Shown one piece after another: positions 43,049 through 51,502 of a DNA stretch of 64,000 nucleotides. The stretch covers positions 1-64,000 of the forward strand of contig NZ_JAGMUJ010000084.1 of the NCBI RefSeq assembly GCF_019049255.1, in the 5' to 3' direction. The notes under the pieces were generated by a model, which did not search any database, was not told the DNA's origin, and saw nothing but the letters and a program-made list of their open reading frames with translations. The position numbers and the translations under genes are program-made. This DNA is from Streptomyces sp. AC558_RSS880. Lineage in GTDB: Bacteria; Actinomycetota; Actinomycetes; Streptomycetales; Streptomycetaceae. The stretch's first letter is position 1; every line of letters begins with the position of its first letter.

Positions 43049-43072
43049 CTAACGGAACTTTGGAACCGTTAG
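43049..43072. promoter_or_regulatory. TetR operator, distal copy
   Basis: Core of a perfect 9-bp inverted repeat CACTAACGG / CCGTTAGTG (43047-43055 and 43066-43074) with a 10-base spacer, 29 bases before the aldo-keto reductase start. Confidence 0.75.
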
Positions 43073-43102
43073 TGAATCCGCTGAACAGACTGAGGAGTGG
43101 CC

Positions 43103-44161
43103 ATGGAATACAGGCGGCTGGGTGCGTCCGGGCTCAAGGTGCCCGCACTGAGCTTCGGCGCGGGCACCTTCGGCGGCCAAGGACCGCTGTTCGGCGCCTG
43201 GGGCGACACCGACGCCCGAGAAGCGCGCCGCCTCGTGGACATCTGCCTCGACGCCGGGGTCACGATGTTCGACACCGCCGACGTCTACTCCGGCGGCGCG
43301 TCCGAGGAAGTGCTGGGCGAAGCGATCAAAGGCCGCAGGGACCAGGTGATCGTATCCACCAAGACCAGCCTGCCGATGGGCGACGGCCCCGGCGACGCGG
43401 GCTCCTCCCGGTCACGCCTGATCACCGCGTGCGAGGACGCCCTGCGCCGACTCGGCACCGACTACATCGACCTGTTCCAACTGCACGCCTTCGACGCCGG
43501 CACACCCATCGAGGAAGTCCTGTCCACGCTCGACGATCTCGTACGAGCAGGAAAGGTCCGCTACCTCGGCATCTCCAACTTCTCCGGCTGGCAGGCGATG
43601 AAGTCCCTCTCCATCGCGGAGAGGTACGGCCATCCGCGCTACGTCGCCCATCAGGTCTACTACTCCCTCATCGGCCGCGACTACGAATGGGAACTGATGC
43701 CCCTCGGACTCGACCAGGGCCTCGGAGCCCTCGTCTGGAGCCCACTCGGCTGGGGACGGCTCACCGGCAAAGTCCGCCGCGGCCGGCCGCTCCCGGCCAA
43801 CAGCCGACTGCACCACACCGCGGACTACGGCCCGCCGGTCGAGGACGAACACCTCTACCGCGTGGTCGACGCCCTCGACGAGGTCGCGCAGGAGACCGGC
43901 AAGAGCATTCCGCAGATCGCCATCAACTGGCTGCTGCAGCGGCCGACCGTCTCCTCCGTCATCATCGGCGCCCGCAACGAGGAGCAACTCCGTCAGAACC
44001 TCGGCGCCATCGGCTGGACGCTCACGCCCGACCAGATGGCGAAACTCAACGCGGCGAGCAGCAAGGCAGCGCCCTACCCGTACTTCCCCTACCAACGCCA
44101 GGAAGGCTTCGCCCGCCTCGCCCCGCCCGTGGGTGACCTCACGCCTCCGACTGCCGCCTGA
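43103..44161 (+). CDS. Aldo/keto reductase
   Basis: The 352-residue protein starts at ATG 43103 behind GAGGAG. It has the AKR barrel with catalytic residues in FDTADVYS (Asp and Tyr), VIVSTKTS (Lys) and LFQLHAFD (His), and the NADPH-binding end SSVIIGARNEEQLRQNLGAI. It belongs to the AKR12/YajO-like group (YRRLGASGLKVPALSFGAG). It should reduce aldehydes, ketones or sugar-like substrates with NADPH. It is divergent from the TetR gene with two matched operators, so it is probably induced by the repressor's ligand, perhaps its substrate. Confidence 0.93.
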   Translation: MEYRRLGASGLKVPALSFGAGTFGGQGPLFGAWGDTDAREARRLVDICLDAGVTMFDTADVYSGGASEEVLGEAIKGRRDQVIVSTKTSLPMGDGPGDAGSSRSRLITACEDALRRLGTDYIDLFQLHAFDAGTPIEEVLSTLDDLVRAGKVRYLGISNFSGWQAMKSLSIAERYGHPRYVAHQVYYSLIGRDYEWELMPLGLDQGLGALVWSPLGWGRLTGKVRRGRPLPANSRLHHTADYGPPVEDEHLYRVVDALDEVAQETGKSIPQIAINWLLQRPTVSSVIIGARNEEQLRQNLGAIGWTLTPDQMAKLNAASSKAAPYPYFPYQRQEGFARLAPPVGDLTPPTAA

Positions 44162-44198
44162 CACCGGCGTCAAGGCAGTTGGAGCGGGCAAACGCACA

Positions 44199-44253
44199 TC
44201 CCGGGTTCGGGCCGACGGGTGCGGTGCCGACCAGCACCTGCCCGAACCCGGGA
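44199..44253 (+). terminator. Terminator hairpin after the aldo/keto reductase
   Basis: TCCCGGGTTCGGGC (44199-44212) and its exact complement GCCCGAACCCGGGA (44240-44253) form a perfect 14-bp stem with a 27-base loop, 38 bases after the stop codon. Confidence 0.75.
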
Positions 44254-44447
44254 CAGCCGCGTTGACGGCACCCCGCTGCCGACATCCGCCACCGCGACCG
44301 CAGACGGTCACGGCGATGCCCCGCACACCGAGGAACAGGCGACAACCGATGACGCGAGGTCGCCAGTTCCACACCCCCACGACGGCCGGCGGCCGCCCTC
44401 CGGGGCGACCGAGGCCACGCACGTGGCCGCCCCGCGGCAGGCCGGAT

Positions 44448-44729
44448 TCAGGATGCGCCGGCGACGTCGCCAGCGTCGGCCGCTTCGTCCTGCACCATGC
44501 CGAGAAAGCGCCGGATCGCTTCGACCGGCATATCGAGCCCCTCGGACGCGGACTGCTCGTCGCCGAACACCTGCACAGCCTCGGCGACAGCCCCAGCCAG
44601 TTCAACCTCCGCCTTGCGGACCTTCGCCTCGGCCTTGTCCACGGTATCGACCACCGCCAACTGGCGGCGCTGCTTCTCCTGAAGCCTCTGCTTACGGGAA
44701 AGGGTCTTGTCAGAGTTCTGCACAAACAT
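44448..44729 (-). CDS. Small charged coiled-coil protein
   Basis: The 93-residue frame (LSRKQRLQEKQRRQLAVVDT, VDKAEAKVRKAEVELAGAVA, GDEQSASEGLDMPVEAIRRF) is helical throughout, with basic then acidic halves. The pattern (basic start, coiled coil, then MPVEAIRRFL helix) resembles small proteins seen in actinobacterial integrative elements and phages; I do not recognise a function. The start is uncertain (ATG 44729, or upstream ATG 44740). Confidence 0.5.
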   Translation of the reverse strand: MFVQNSDKTLSRKQRLQEKQRRQLAVVDTVDKAEAKVRKAEVELAGAVAEAVQVFGDEQSASEGLDMPVEAIRRFLGMVQDEAADAGDVAGAS

Positions 44730-45228
44730 GACCAAGATCATAATCAGTTCGCGTGCGCACCCACCGTCCCTCGCCTCCGCTTTCGACTCCGTGGAAAGGA
44801 GCCGCGTGGGCGTGGACAACTGCCGCCGGCGGATTCACCCCACCCGGCCGGGGACGGACGGACCGGAGCCGGCAGGCATCGACCCGGCGCGCATCGCCCT
44901 GCGGCAGACCCGCGCAGCCGCGAAGACACGCGGCGACAACGAGGTCCACACGCCGCGCTGCCGGGACCGGGTCCAGCGGTACGACGGGCAGAAACGGACC
45001 GCCCTCCACGGGTTGACGAAGCCCCTAGGGGCCCTCGCACCCGAGGTCGACCTCACCGTGGTCGTCAAGACCCGCGTCGGGACCGGTCGCCGCGCGTGGT
45101 TCCGGGAAGGGCGGCTCCGCCTGCACGCGCTGATCGCCCCTCCTCTTCCCGGCGCGGTCCGCTGTCGGAGAGACCGGGACGAGCCGGTCTCCGCGGGTGC
45201 GGCGAGGCGGACCCGGCGCCGCCCTCCC
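44730..45228. other. Intergenic region without a recognisable gene
   Basis: About 500 bases in which no frame gives a known motif. Forward frames are open over much of it (RGDNEVHTPRCRDRVQRY...) but composition does not favour coding. Confidence 0.35.
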
Positions 45229-45273
45229 CCTGACATCTGTCAGGACCGCTCTCGCCGCTCGTCCTCCTACTGT
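45229..45273 (+). promoter_or_regulatory. Palindrome and promoter of the small secreted protein
   Basis: CCTGACATCTGTCAGG (45229-45244) has perfect 7-bp arms around TC. A -10-like TACTGT lies at 45268-45273, 50 bases before the ATG. The dyad is placed near -44, suiting an activator or response regulator. A damaged version (TGACAGATGTC) occurs near 8021. Confidence 0.5.
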
Positions 45274-45323
45274 GTCGGCGCAGCCACCGGGCTGCTGCGA
45301 CGACAGGTCGACTCTCGAAAGGC

Positions 45324-45698
45324 ATGACCGTGCGCAGACTCCTCCGCGGGGCCGCCGCGCTGGCTCTCGCGACCGCCGCCATGATGGCGGGCGGTACAAC
45401 CCAGGCCCACGCTGCCGACTCATGGGCCAATTGCCCGTACGGCGCGGTGTGCATCTACCCGCAGAACCAGAACCCCGCCGTCAGCCCCAGCCATGTGTTC
45501 TGGGCGTACGGGCCGCACCGCATCTACAACCAGTTCGGCTACCACTGGGTGCTCAACAACCAGTCCGACTACGCGTTCGCCCACCTGTGCAGGAGCGTCG
45601 GCACGGACTGCTATGACACCGTCTACGCCCAGGAAGGCCTGTACTTCAACCTCGATCCCATCAACTCGGTCACGCTCTCCGAGTGGCGGCCGACATGA
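45324..45698 (+). CDS. Small secreted protein with CPYGAVCIYP motif
   Basis: The 124-residue product has a Sec signal (RRLLRGAAALALATAAMMAG, cleavage near AHAADSW). The mature part begins WANCPYGAVCIYPQNQN, holds four cysteines in two close pairs (C-x5-C; LCRSVGTDC), and has aromatic-rich strands (IYNQFGYHWVLNNQSDYAF). This C-PxGxVC start is shared with many Streptomyces secreted proteins of about 100-130 residues and with peptidase-inhibitor-like families, but function is unknown. Monocistronic, with a palindrome-bearing promoter. Confidence 0.75.
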   Translation: MTVRRLLRGAAALALATAAMMAGGTTQAHAADSWANCPYGAVCIYPQNQNPAVSPSHVFWAYGPHRIYNQFGYHWVLNNQSDYAFAHLCRSVGTDCYDTVYAQEGLYFNLDPINSVTLSEWRPT

Positions 45699-45726
45699 GA
45701 AGACCCCGCACGGCGTCCGTAGCCGC

Positions 45727-46176
45727 CTAGCCGTTGGTCCGGGCCGGGACGGCGTCGGTTGCGGCCGACGCCGTCCGGCCGCGCGGCCCCTGGGGAACAG
45801 CGTGCGGGCTGAACCAAGTGGACGTCGAGCATGCGCCTGGTTCCCCACCCGGCGGAGAAGGCCCAGCCCTCCCAGGGGTGGAGAGCCTTGGAGGCGCCGT
45901 GCCCTGACAGACCGGCTCCGCGCAGTGCTCCTGCCACTCGGCTGTGAGGCCCTCCGCTCGGAACCAGTCGTTGCCGAGGTGGACGCCACCGGGCTTGAGC
46001 ACGCGCGCGAGTTCGGCGTGGACCCGAGCCTCGTCGGGGGTGTGACGGATGGCCCGAATGCTGTAGACGGCGTCGAACGACTCGTCTTCGAAGGGTAGCT
46101 GTGCGGCGTCACCGGTCAGGAAGTCGGTGAGGTGGGACAGCCCCTGCGCGTCGGCATGGTCGTCCACCGGTGTCAT
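45727..46176 (-). pseudogene. SAM-dependent methyltransferase, 5' truncated
   Basis: The frame reads LTGDAAQLPFEDESFDAVYS, IRAIRHTPDEARVHAELARV, LKPGGVHLGNDWFRAEGLTA: the post-I, II and III motifs of class I methyltransferases (GDAxxLPFxDxSFDxV, LKPGG). The motif I glycine loop is missing because upstream sequence is replaced by an IS630 fragment at about 46180. The C-terminal third has lost similarity, probably by a frameshift near 45930. Non-functional. Confidence 0.7.
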
Positions 46177-46195
46177 CAACGCTCCTTCGTCCAGG

Positions 46196-46365
46196 GGCCC
46201 ACCGCTCCGTCCAGGCCCTCGAACGCGACATCCGGGCATGGATCGCCGACTGGAGCGACAGCCCTCGACCCTTCCGCCCCTTCGTCTGGACGAAGACCGC
46301 CGACGAGATCCTCGACAAGGTCGCCGCCTACCGCCAGAGAATCTCCGACTCGCGTCACCGGAGGC
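46196..46365 (+). mobile_element. IS630-family transposase C-terminal fragment
   Basis: Forward frame: HRSVQALERDIRAWIADWSD, then PFVWTKTADEILDKVAAYRQ and stop soon after. It matches the end of the IS630 element at 17.4 kb (HRSVQALERDIRSWLADWNE, WTKTADEILDEG) in the same segment, on the opposite strand. Only this C-terminal region is present; it truncates the methyltransferase gene. Confidence 0.75.
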
Positions 46366-46965
46366 ATGCTCGCCGCCCGCCCCCGCCGAGCACATGGCCG
46401 ATCTCCGCGAACGCTTGCACACCCTTCCGCTTCCCGTGGACGCGTCGGGTGCCGCATCGACGTGACACCGTCGCCGGCCGTGGCTCGGCTGCGGCGCTGG
46501 TGGCCGAGGGCGATCCGGGGCCATTCGTCGCTTTCCACGGACGCGTCGTCGATGTCGCCATCACCTCGTAAAAGGCCACCGACGCAACCGAGCGGCTCGC
46601 GGAGGGCTGCGGACTGCGCCAGGTGCTCCAGGGTGAACCCACCACTCGGCTACGGGAGCCGGCTGATGCGCGGCAGTGCATCACCACAGCGCACGAGGGC
46701 CTGCGTCCGATGACCGGGAGTGCTTACCTCCTGACCCTCTTCTCAGTTTGCTCGCGGCCCGACGCCCCGCCACATGTCGTGCCCATGGCGAATTTGTTGC
46801 CAGGTGATCAACTCCCTTGTCCCGTACGGCAGTCAGCGACGAACCTTGCTTGCAGGCCGGGAGCGGAACGCAACGCTCCAGGCAGGGGTGTGCGATCACG
46901 CGCTCCCGCCCCCCACAGACGCGTGCCCCACCCAGGCACGCCGCCCAGAGGAGGAATCCCTCGTA
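46366..46965. other. 600-bp region upstream of the subtilase, no gene seen
   Basis: No frame carries a recognisable domain. The last 150 bases should contain the subtilase promoter and leader; a good AGGAGGA ribosome site lies at its end. Confidence 0.4.
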
Positions 46966-48174
46966 ATGGCACGACTGCGCAGCAAGAGAACACGGTTCGC
47001 GGTGATCGCCGGTGTCGCGACGGCCGCCCTGGCCGGCGGGCTCACCTCGACTCCCGTCCAGGCCGCCCCCGCCGAGGGCACGGTGCTCGCCGCCGGCTCC
47101 CCCACCGCGGTCAAGGACAGTTACATCGTGACGCTGAAGAAGGCCGCCGGGTTCAAGGCCTCCTCGGCCGCGGGCCGGGACCTGGTCGAGCGGTACGGCG
47201 GCAGCGTGCGGAAGACGTTCGGCAGCGCGCTGAACGGCTACACCGCCGTCCTCTCCGCCACCGAGGCCGGCCGTCTGGCCGCCGACCCGGCGGTCGCCTC
47301 CGTCGAGCAGAACCAGCGGGTGAGCGTCGCAGACACCACGCAGTCCAACGCGCCGTGGGGTCTGGACCGCATCGACCAGACCTCGCTCCCGCTCTCCGGT
47401 ACCTACACCTACCCGGACAACGCGGGAAGTGGTGTCACCGCCTATGTCATCGACACCGGCGTGCGTATCACCCACCAGCAGATCAGCGGTCGTGCCGCGT
47501 ATGGTTACGACGCCGTGGACGGCGACACCACCGCCGCCGACGGCAACGGTCACGGCACCCATGTGGCCACCACCATCGCCGGATCCACCTACGGAGTGGC
47601 CAAGAAGGCGAAGATCGTCGCCGTACGGGTGCTGGACAACAACGGGTCCGGGACCACCGCCGGGGTCATCGCCGGCATCGACTGGGTGACCGGGAACCAC
47701 TCCGGCCCCTCGGTCGCCAACCTGTCGCTCGGCGGCGGCGCGTCCACCACCCTGGACGCGGCGGTGCGCAATTCCATAGCGAGTGGCGTCACTTACGCGG
47801 TCGCCGCGGGAAACAGCGGCGCCAACGCCTCCTCCTACTCCCCGGCCCGGGTCACCGAGGCCATCACCGTGGGCGCCACGACCAGCACGGACGCCAGGGC
47901 GAGCTACTCCAACCACGGCTCGGTGCTGGACATCTTCGCCCCGGGCTCCTCGATCACGGCCGGCTGGCACACCGGTGACACCGCGACCAGCACCATCTCC
48001 GGCACCTCGATGGCGACCCCGCACGTCGCCGGAGCGGCGGCGGTCTATCTGGCCGGCCACACCTCCGCCACCCCCGCCCAGGTCGCCTCGGCCCTGGTGA
48101 ACGGCGCGACCACCGGCAAGGTGACCGCCCCCGGATCGGGTTCGCCGAACCGGCTGCTGAAGCTCGTGCCCTGA
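46966..48174 (+). CDS. Secreted S8 family serine peptidase (subtilisin-like)
   Basis: The 402-residue preproprotein has a Sec signal (KRTRFAVIAGVATAALAGGL, cleavage near VQAAPAE), an I9 inhibitor propeptide (KDSYIVTLKKAAGFKA, YTAVLSATEAGRLAADPAVA, ending VEQNQRV) and a proteinase K-type peptidase domain with D163 (VIDTGV), H196 (GHGTHVA) and S348 (GTSMATPHVAG). It should be exported, self-process and degrade extracellular protein. It has no C-terminal accessory domain, matching the common Streptomyces S8 form of about 400 residues. A strong hairpin follows the stop. Monocistronic. Confidence 0.96.
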   Translation: MARLRSKRTRFAVIAGVATAALAGGLTSTPVQAAPAEGTVLAAGSPTAVKDSYIVTLKKAAGFKASSAAGRDLVERYGGSVRKTFGSALNGYTAVLSATEAGRLAADPAVASVEQNQRVSVADTTQSNAPWGLDRIDQTSLPLSGTYTYPDNAGSGVTAYVIDTGVRITHQQISGRAAYGYDAVDGDTTAADGNGHGTHVATTIAGSTYGVAKKAKIVAVRVLDNNGSGTTAGVIAGIDWVTGNHSGPSVANLSLGGGASTTLDAAVRNSIASGVTYAVAAGNSGANASSYSPARVTEAITVGATTSTDARASYSNHGSVLDIFAPGSSITAGWHTGDTATSTISGTSMATPHVAGAAAVYLAGHTSATPAQVASALVNGATTGKVTAPGSGSPNRLLKLVP

Positions 48175-48219
48175 CGGTTCCACGGCCGGGCGGTGACTGA
48201 GTCAAGCCTCCGGCCCCGG

Positions 48220-48268
48220 ACCGGTGCGCCCCGGAAGCCGGCCTTCGCCCGCCCCGGGGCGCACCGGT
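48220..48268. terminator. Bidirectional terminator between subtilase and cupin
   Basis: ACCGGTGCGCCCCGG and CCGGGGCGCACCGGT form a perfect 15-bp stem with a 19-base loop, between two convergent genes. Confidence 0.8.
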
Positions 48269-48273
48269 GCCGG

Positions 48274-48686
48274 TCAGCCCTCGTCGGCCGGAAGCGCGTA
48301 CAGCCGGGGCAGGTTCACCACGATCGCCTCCTGCGTGCTGCGGGCGATGACCACCACCGCCTCCTCGGCCGGATCCGGGTTCTCCTCGCGGTGCGGGACG
48401 AACGGGGGGGACGAAGATGTAGTCCCCCGGTGACGTGCGCAGCCGCACCTCCTCGGCGCGGTCGCCCGAGTCGTCCAGGAAGACGAACTCGGGGTGGCCG
48501 CTGACCACGTGGATCACGGTCTCCGACTCCCCGTGGTGATGGTCGGAGGAGGAGGTCGCGGGAGCGACGTGGGTCTGGCCCATCCACAGCTTCTCGGAGC
48601 CCACCGTCCGCCCGCTCACGGTGGTGAACCTGCGCATGCCACCGGTCTGCGCCGTGTCACCGTCGAGGGAGCCTGCGCGCACATGG
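48274..48686 (-). pseudogene. Cupin-domain protein with one-base frameshift
   Basis: The reverse frame encodes a cupin: RTVGSEKLWMGQTHVAPATS, DHHHGESETVIHVVSGHPEF (metal-binding HxH and Glu), VRLRTSPGDYIFVPP. Directly after, a run of seven Gs (48405-48411 on the + strand) shifts the frame. With six, the protein continues FVPHREENPDPAEEAVVVIA, RSTQEAIVVNLPRLYALPAD, EG and stop, the expected second cupin motif and end. One extra base in a homopolymer thus breaks an otherwise normal gene of about 135 residues. It could be a real mutation or a sequencing error. Confidence 0.78.
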
Positions 48687-48719
48687 TGCAGGCGGGTCCG
48701 CAGCGGGGCGGCCGACCGC

Positions 48720-49024
48720 CCGGGGGCGTCGTGGAGATGCGCAAGGGTGGTCTGATCCGCAGCCAGCGCGGCTACGAGGGCGGCTACTGGCTCGGCCGGC
48801 CCGCCGAGGAGATCACGCTGCTGGACATCTCCCGCGTCGTCGACGGGGAGTTGCTCACCCTGCGCGGCGAGTCCCTGGCCGCGCTCGACTATCCCGGTGC
48901 CGCGACGGCGCTGCCCGACGTGGCGCCGGATCGAGGCGGAGGCCGCGGCCCTTCTGGGCTGGGTGACCGTGGCCTCGCTGCTGTCCGCGGAGGCCGACGA
49001 CAGGCTGCGGAAGGGAGCCGCGTG
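48720..49024 (+). pseudogene. Rrf2 family regulator fragment
   Basis: The frame reads VEMRKGGLIRSQRGYEGGYW, LGRPAEEITLLDISRVVDGE: the wing and following helix of an Rrf2-type regulator. The recognition helix and N terminus are missing. Near 48920 a frameshift occurs: the other frame continues WRRIEAEAAALLGWVTVASL, LSAEADDRLRKGAA and stop. It is divergently arranged against the cupin gene, which in intact genomes may be its target. Confidence 0.65.
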
Positions 49025-49048
49025 ACGGCGGAGCCGTAGGGTGCCGAG

Positions 49049-49225
49049 GTGGCCGAGCGGGTGCTGCGCAGACTGCGGGAGACCGTCTTCGTCCTGGGCG
49101 AACCGGCCGACACTCCCGCGCCGGCCCTGTCCGCGGTGCGGGGCACACCGGGGCTGGACCTGGCGCAGCTGTCCGTGGACGCGTCGTCCGACGCCGTACT
49201 GGAGCGGGTTCGCGCCGACCGCCGT
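49049..49225 (+). pseudogene. Fragment resembling a DsbA-family protein C terminus
   Basis: A frame without a start reads AERVLRRLRETVFVLGEPAD, TPAPALSAVRGTPGLDLAQL. The LRxxTFVxGxPADTPxxAL pattern resembles the helical insert and end of actinobacterial DsbA-like proteins. It runs into transporter sequence, so both are broken at the junction. Assignment tentative. Confidence 0.35.
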
Positions 49226-50225
49226 CCTGCTGTTCTTCGCGATCGCCTTCTTCGGCGTCATGATCGACGTCGGTCTCTTCGATCCGCTGGTCCGTGCCCT
49301 CCTCCGTGTCGTCCGGCACGACCCGGTGAAGATCGTCGTCGGTACGGCGCTGCTCACCTCGATCGTGTCACTGGACGGTGACGGCTCCACGACCTTCATC
49401 ATCGTCACATCCGCGTTCCTGCCGATCTATCTGCGCCTGGGCATGAGCCCGGTCGTGCTGACCTGCGTGACCGCGACAGCCAACGGCATGCTCAACACCG
49501 TGCCCTGGGGTGGCTCCACCGCCCGTGCCGCAGCCGCCCTCAAGGTCTCACCGATCGACATCTTCGTGCCGATGATCCCCGCGATCGCCGCCTGACTGGT
49601 GGCCACTCTGGTCTTCGCCTTCTTCCTCGGCCGCAGCGAGCGCCGCCGACTGGGCCTGGTCGAACTCCGCGAGGGTGTCCTGCGGAAACCCGGCGCGACC
49701 GCGGCAGAGCCCTCGGAACCAAAGGCTGAGCCCGCGATGGCCAGGACCGCCGTCGCCGTGGCGACCGGTGGCCCTCCTGCCACGGTCCCGGCCGACCGGC
49801 CGTACGTCCCCGAGTCGAACGCGGCGGATGACACCACACAAGAGCTGATCACTCCCGACGGCCGCGTCAACCTGCCCAACGCGCGCCCGGAGCTGTTGTG
49901 GTTCAACCTGGCCGTCATGGTTCTGCTGGTCGAGGGCACCATCGAGCCCGCCATCATCTTCTTCGTCGGTGTCGCCGGCGCCCTGATCCTCAATTTTCGG
50001 CGGGTGACCGGGCAACGCGCGCGGTTGGAGGCCCACGCCTCCAGCGTCGTCGGTGTCGTCGGCATGGTCGACGACACCGCCTCGCACTTCGGCATCACGC
50101 CCGTGGAGATGGCCCGCGCCTCCCTGGTCGGCCTGGCCGAGGTCGACCTCGGTGACCACCACCGCAAGACCATCCGGCGCGCCGTCGTCGTCGGCCTGGT
50201 CATGCTCCTCGTCGGCAGCACGGCG
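49200..50225 (+). pseudogene. CitMHS-family citrate-metal transporter, eroded
   Basis: Membrane segments typical of CitMHS transporters are present: VLLFFAIAFFGVMIDVGLFD, SIVSLDGDGSTTFIIVTSAF, TANGMLNTVPWGGSTARAAA. At 49593-49595 TGA interrupts AIAA/LVATLVFAFFLGRSERR, where Gly is usual. After LWFNLAVMVLLVEG and LILNFRRVTGQRARLEAHAS the sequence skips to HFGITPVEMARASLVG and then DLGDHHRKTIRRAVV, revealing two internal deletions. The N-terminal about 40 residues are also absent. It once imported citrate with Mg2+ or Ca2+. Confidence 0.78.
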
Positions 50226-50460
50226 GCGCGCACGTCGACAAGGCCGAGACGGTGCTGCTCTCCGGCATCGCGGGCCTGATCACCTACATGATCGTGGGCG
50301 GGCTCTCCGGCTTCTTCGAGGACAAGCTCGAAGGCGAGCGGAGCAAGGGCGGGCAGGACGCGGACGCACAGCAGCTCCGAAGGCCCGGCCGGGTGCACGA
50401 GGGCGGTCAGAGCGTCGGCCCCTCCGGGCTCGCGAGCGCGTCAATCGGTGAGGCGACTTG
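50226..50460 (+). other. Sequence with a hydrophobic fragment of unknown origin
   Basis: A forward frame reads VDKAETVLLSGIAGLITYMI, VGGLSGFFEDKLEGERSKGG. One transmembrane-like segment precedes a charged tail. It is not part of the CitMHS pattern and has no start; probably another broken gene. Confidence 0.3.
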
Positions 50461-50596
50461 CCCGGCGAGATCGTGGGCGTACGAAGTGGGCTCCACCGTT
50501 CGCTGCACGGACCCGCTCGAGGGCATCGAGCCGTGCTACCGCCGCGTGCCCTGCGGGAGAGGAGCGGGGGCACGCAGCGGTAGCACCGGTCGGGTG

Positions 50597-51502
50597 TCAG
50601 TTTCCGTACTGGAGGGGGCGGTAGGCCTTGTACTCACTTCCCGCTGTCAGCCCGTAGGTCAGTGTGCGGTGGCTGGTGCCGGGACCGCTGCGCTGTTCGT
50701 AGGCCGTGTAGGAGCGGTGGGCGGCGTCGTTCCACTTCTCGAAGATGACCACATGACGGGTGTTGTTGTTGCCGGTGGCGTCGATGACGAGGTCGCCGGG
50801 CTGGAGCTCGCTCATGGCGACGGGGCGGGTGAGCCTGCGGTTGGTCAGCCCCACGGTGTTGGTGCCGGGCGCGGGCAGGCCCAGTGCCATGGAGGCGTAG
50901 CCGGAGCAGTCCTGGCGGTAGCCGTCCCGCCAGTGTGAGCCCTGGTGGTAGGGCACCGGGCGTCCGTTGTTGGCGGTGAGCCAGGTTGCGGCGCGCTGCA
51001 GGGTCTGCTGCCGGGAGCCGGGCTGAGGGGCGGGTGGGCCTGTCTGCACGGGGACGCCGGGCAGTCGGTCTTCGGGGATGTCCACCGCGACGACGGTGAG
51101 GAAGCCGGTGACGGGCTGGGTGATGTGGGCCATGAAGGTGGAGCAGGCGCTGCCCTCGCACACCCTGCGGCCGGTGTCGACCTGGTAGTCGGCCGTGATG
51201 CGGTCCTGGCCCGCGGAGGTCCGGTTGATCATCCCGACGGAGGGCGAGTTGATGTCCGGCGTCGCGTGCACGACCCAGCGTGTCCCCCAGGTGGGGAAGG
51301 AGGCTGCGGCCTGCGCGGCGGCAGGCTGGACTTTTGTGGTGCCGGCGTGTGCGGGGGCCGGGACCGCCGTGGTCGTCGCGCCGGCGGGTGCCGCGAGGCT
51401 TCCTGCGGCAAGGCAGGTCAGGGCGAGTGCGGGCAGGAACCGGCGCAGCACGGTGGGGCGTGGCGCGCCAGGCAGAGGCGTGGGGTGGGGGCGGATGGAC
51501 AT
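50597..51502 (-). CDS. Secreted NlpC/P60-like cell-wall hydrolase
   Basis: The 301-residue protein starts at ATG 51502 after AAGGGAA. It has a Sec signal (RRFLPALALTCLAAGSLAAP, cleavage near AGATTTA), a beta-rich domain with one cysteine pair (RRVCEGSACSTF), and a C-terminal NlpC/P60-like catalytic module: C199 in QDCSGYASMALGLP and H250 in NNTRHVVIFEKW, with LQPGDLVID before it. It should cleave peptidoglycan peptides or related amide bonds outside the cell. No partner genes. The frame is open far upstream but that part lacks start signals. Confidence 0.85.
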   Translation of the reverse strand: MSIRPHPTPLPGAPRPTVLRRFLPALALTCLAAGSLAAPAGATTTAVPAPAHAGTTKVQPAAAQAAASFPTWGTRWVVHATPDINSPSVGMINRTSAGQDRITADYQVDTGRRVCEGSACSTFMAHITQPVTGFLTVVAVDIPEDRLPGVPVQTGPPAPQPGSRQQTLQRAATWLTANNGRPVPYHQGSHWRDGYRQDCSGYASMALGLPAPGTNTVGLTNRRLTRPVAMSELQPGDLVIDATGNNNTRHVVIFEKWNDAAHRSYTAYEQRSGPGTSHRTLTYGLTAGSEYKAYRPLQYGN

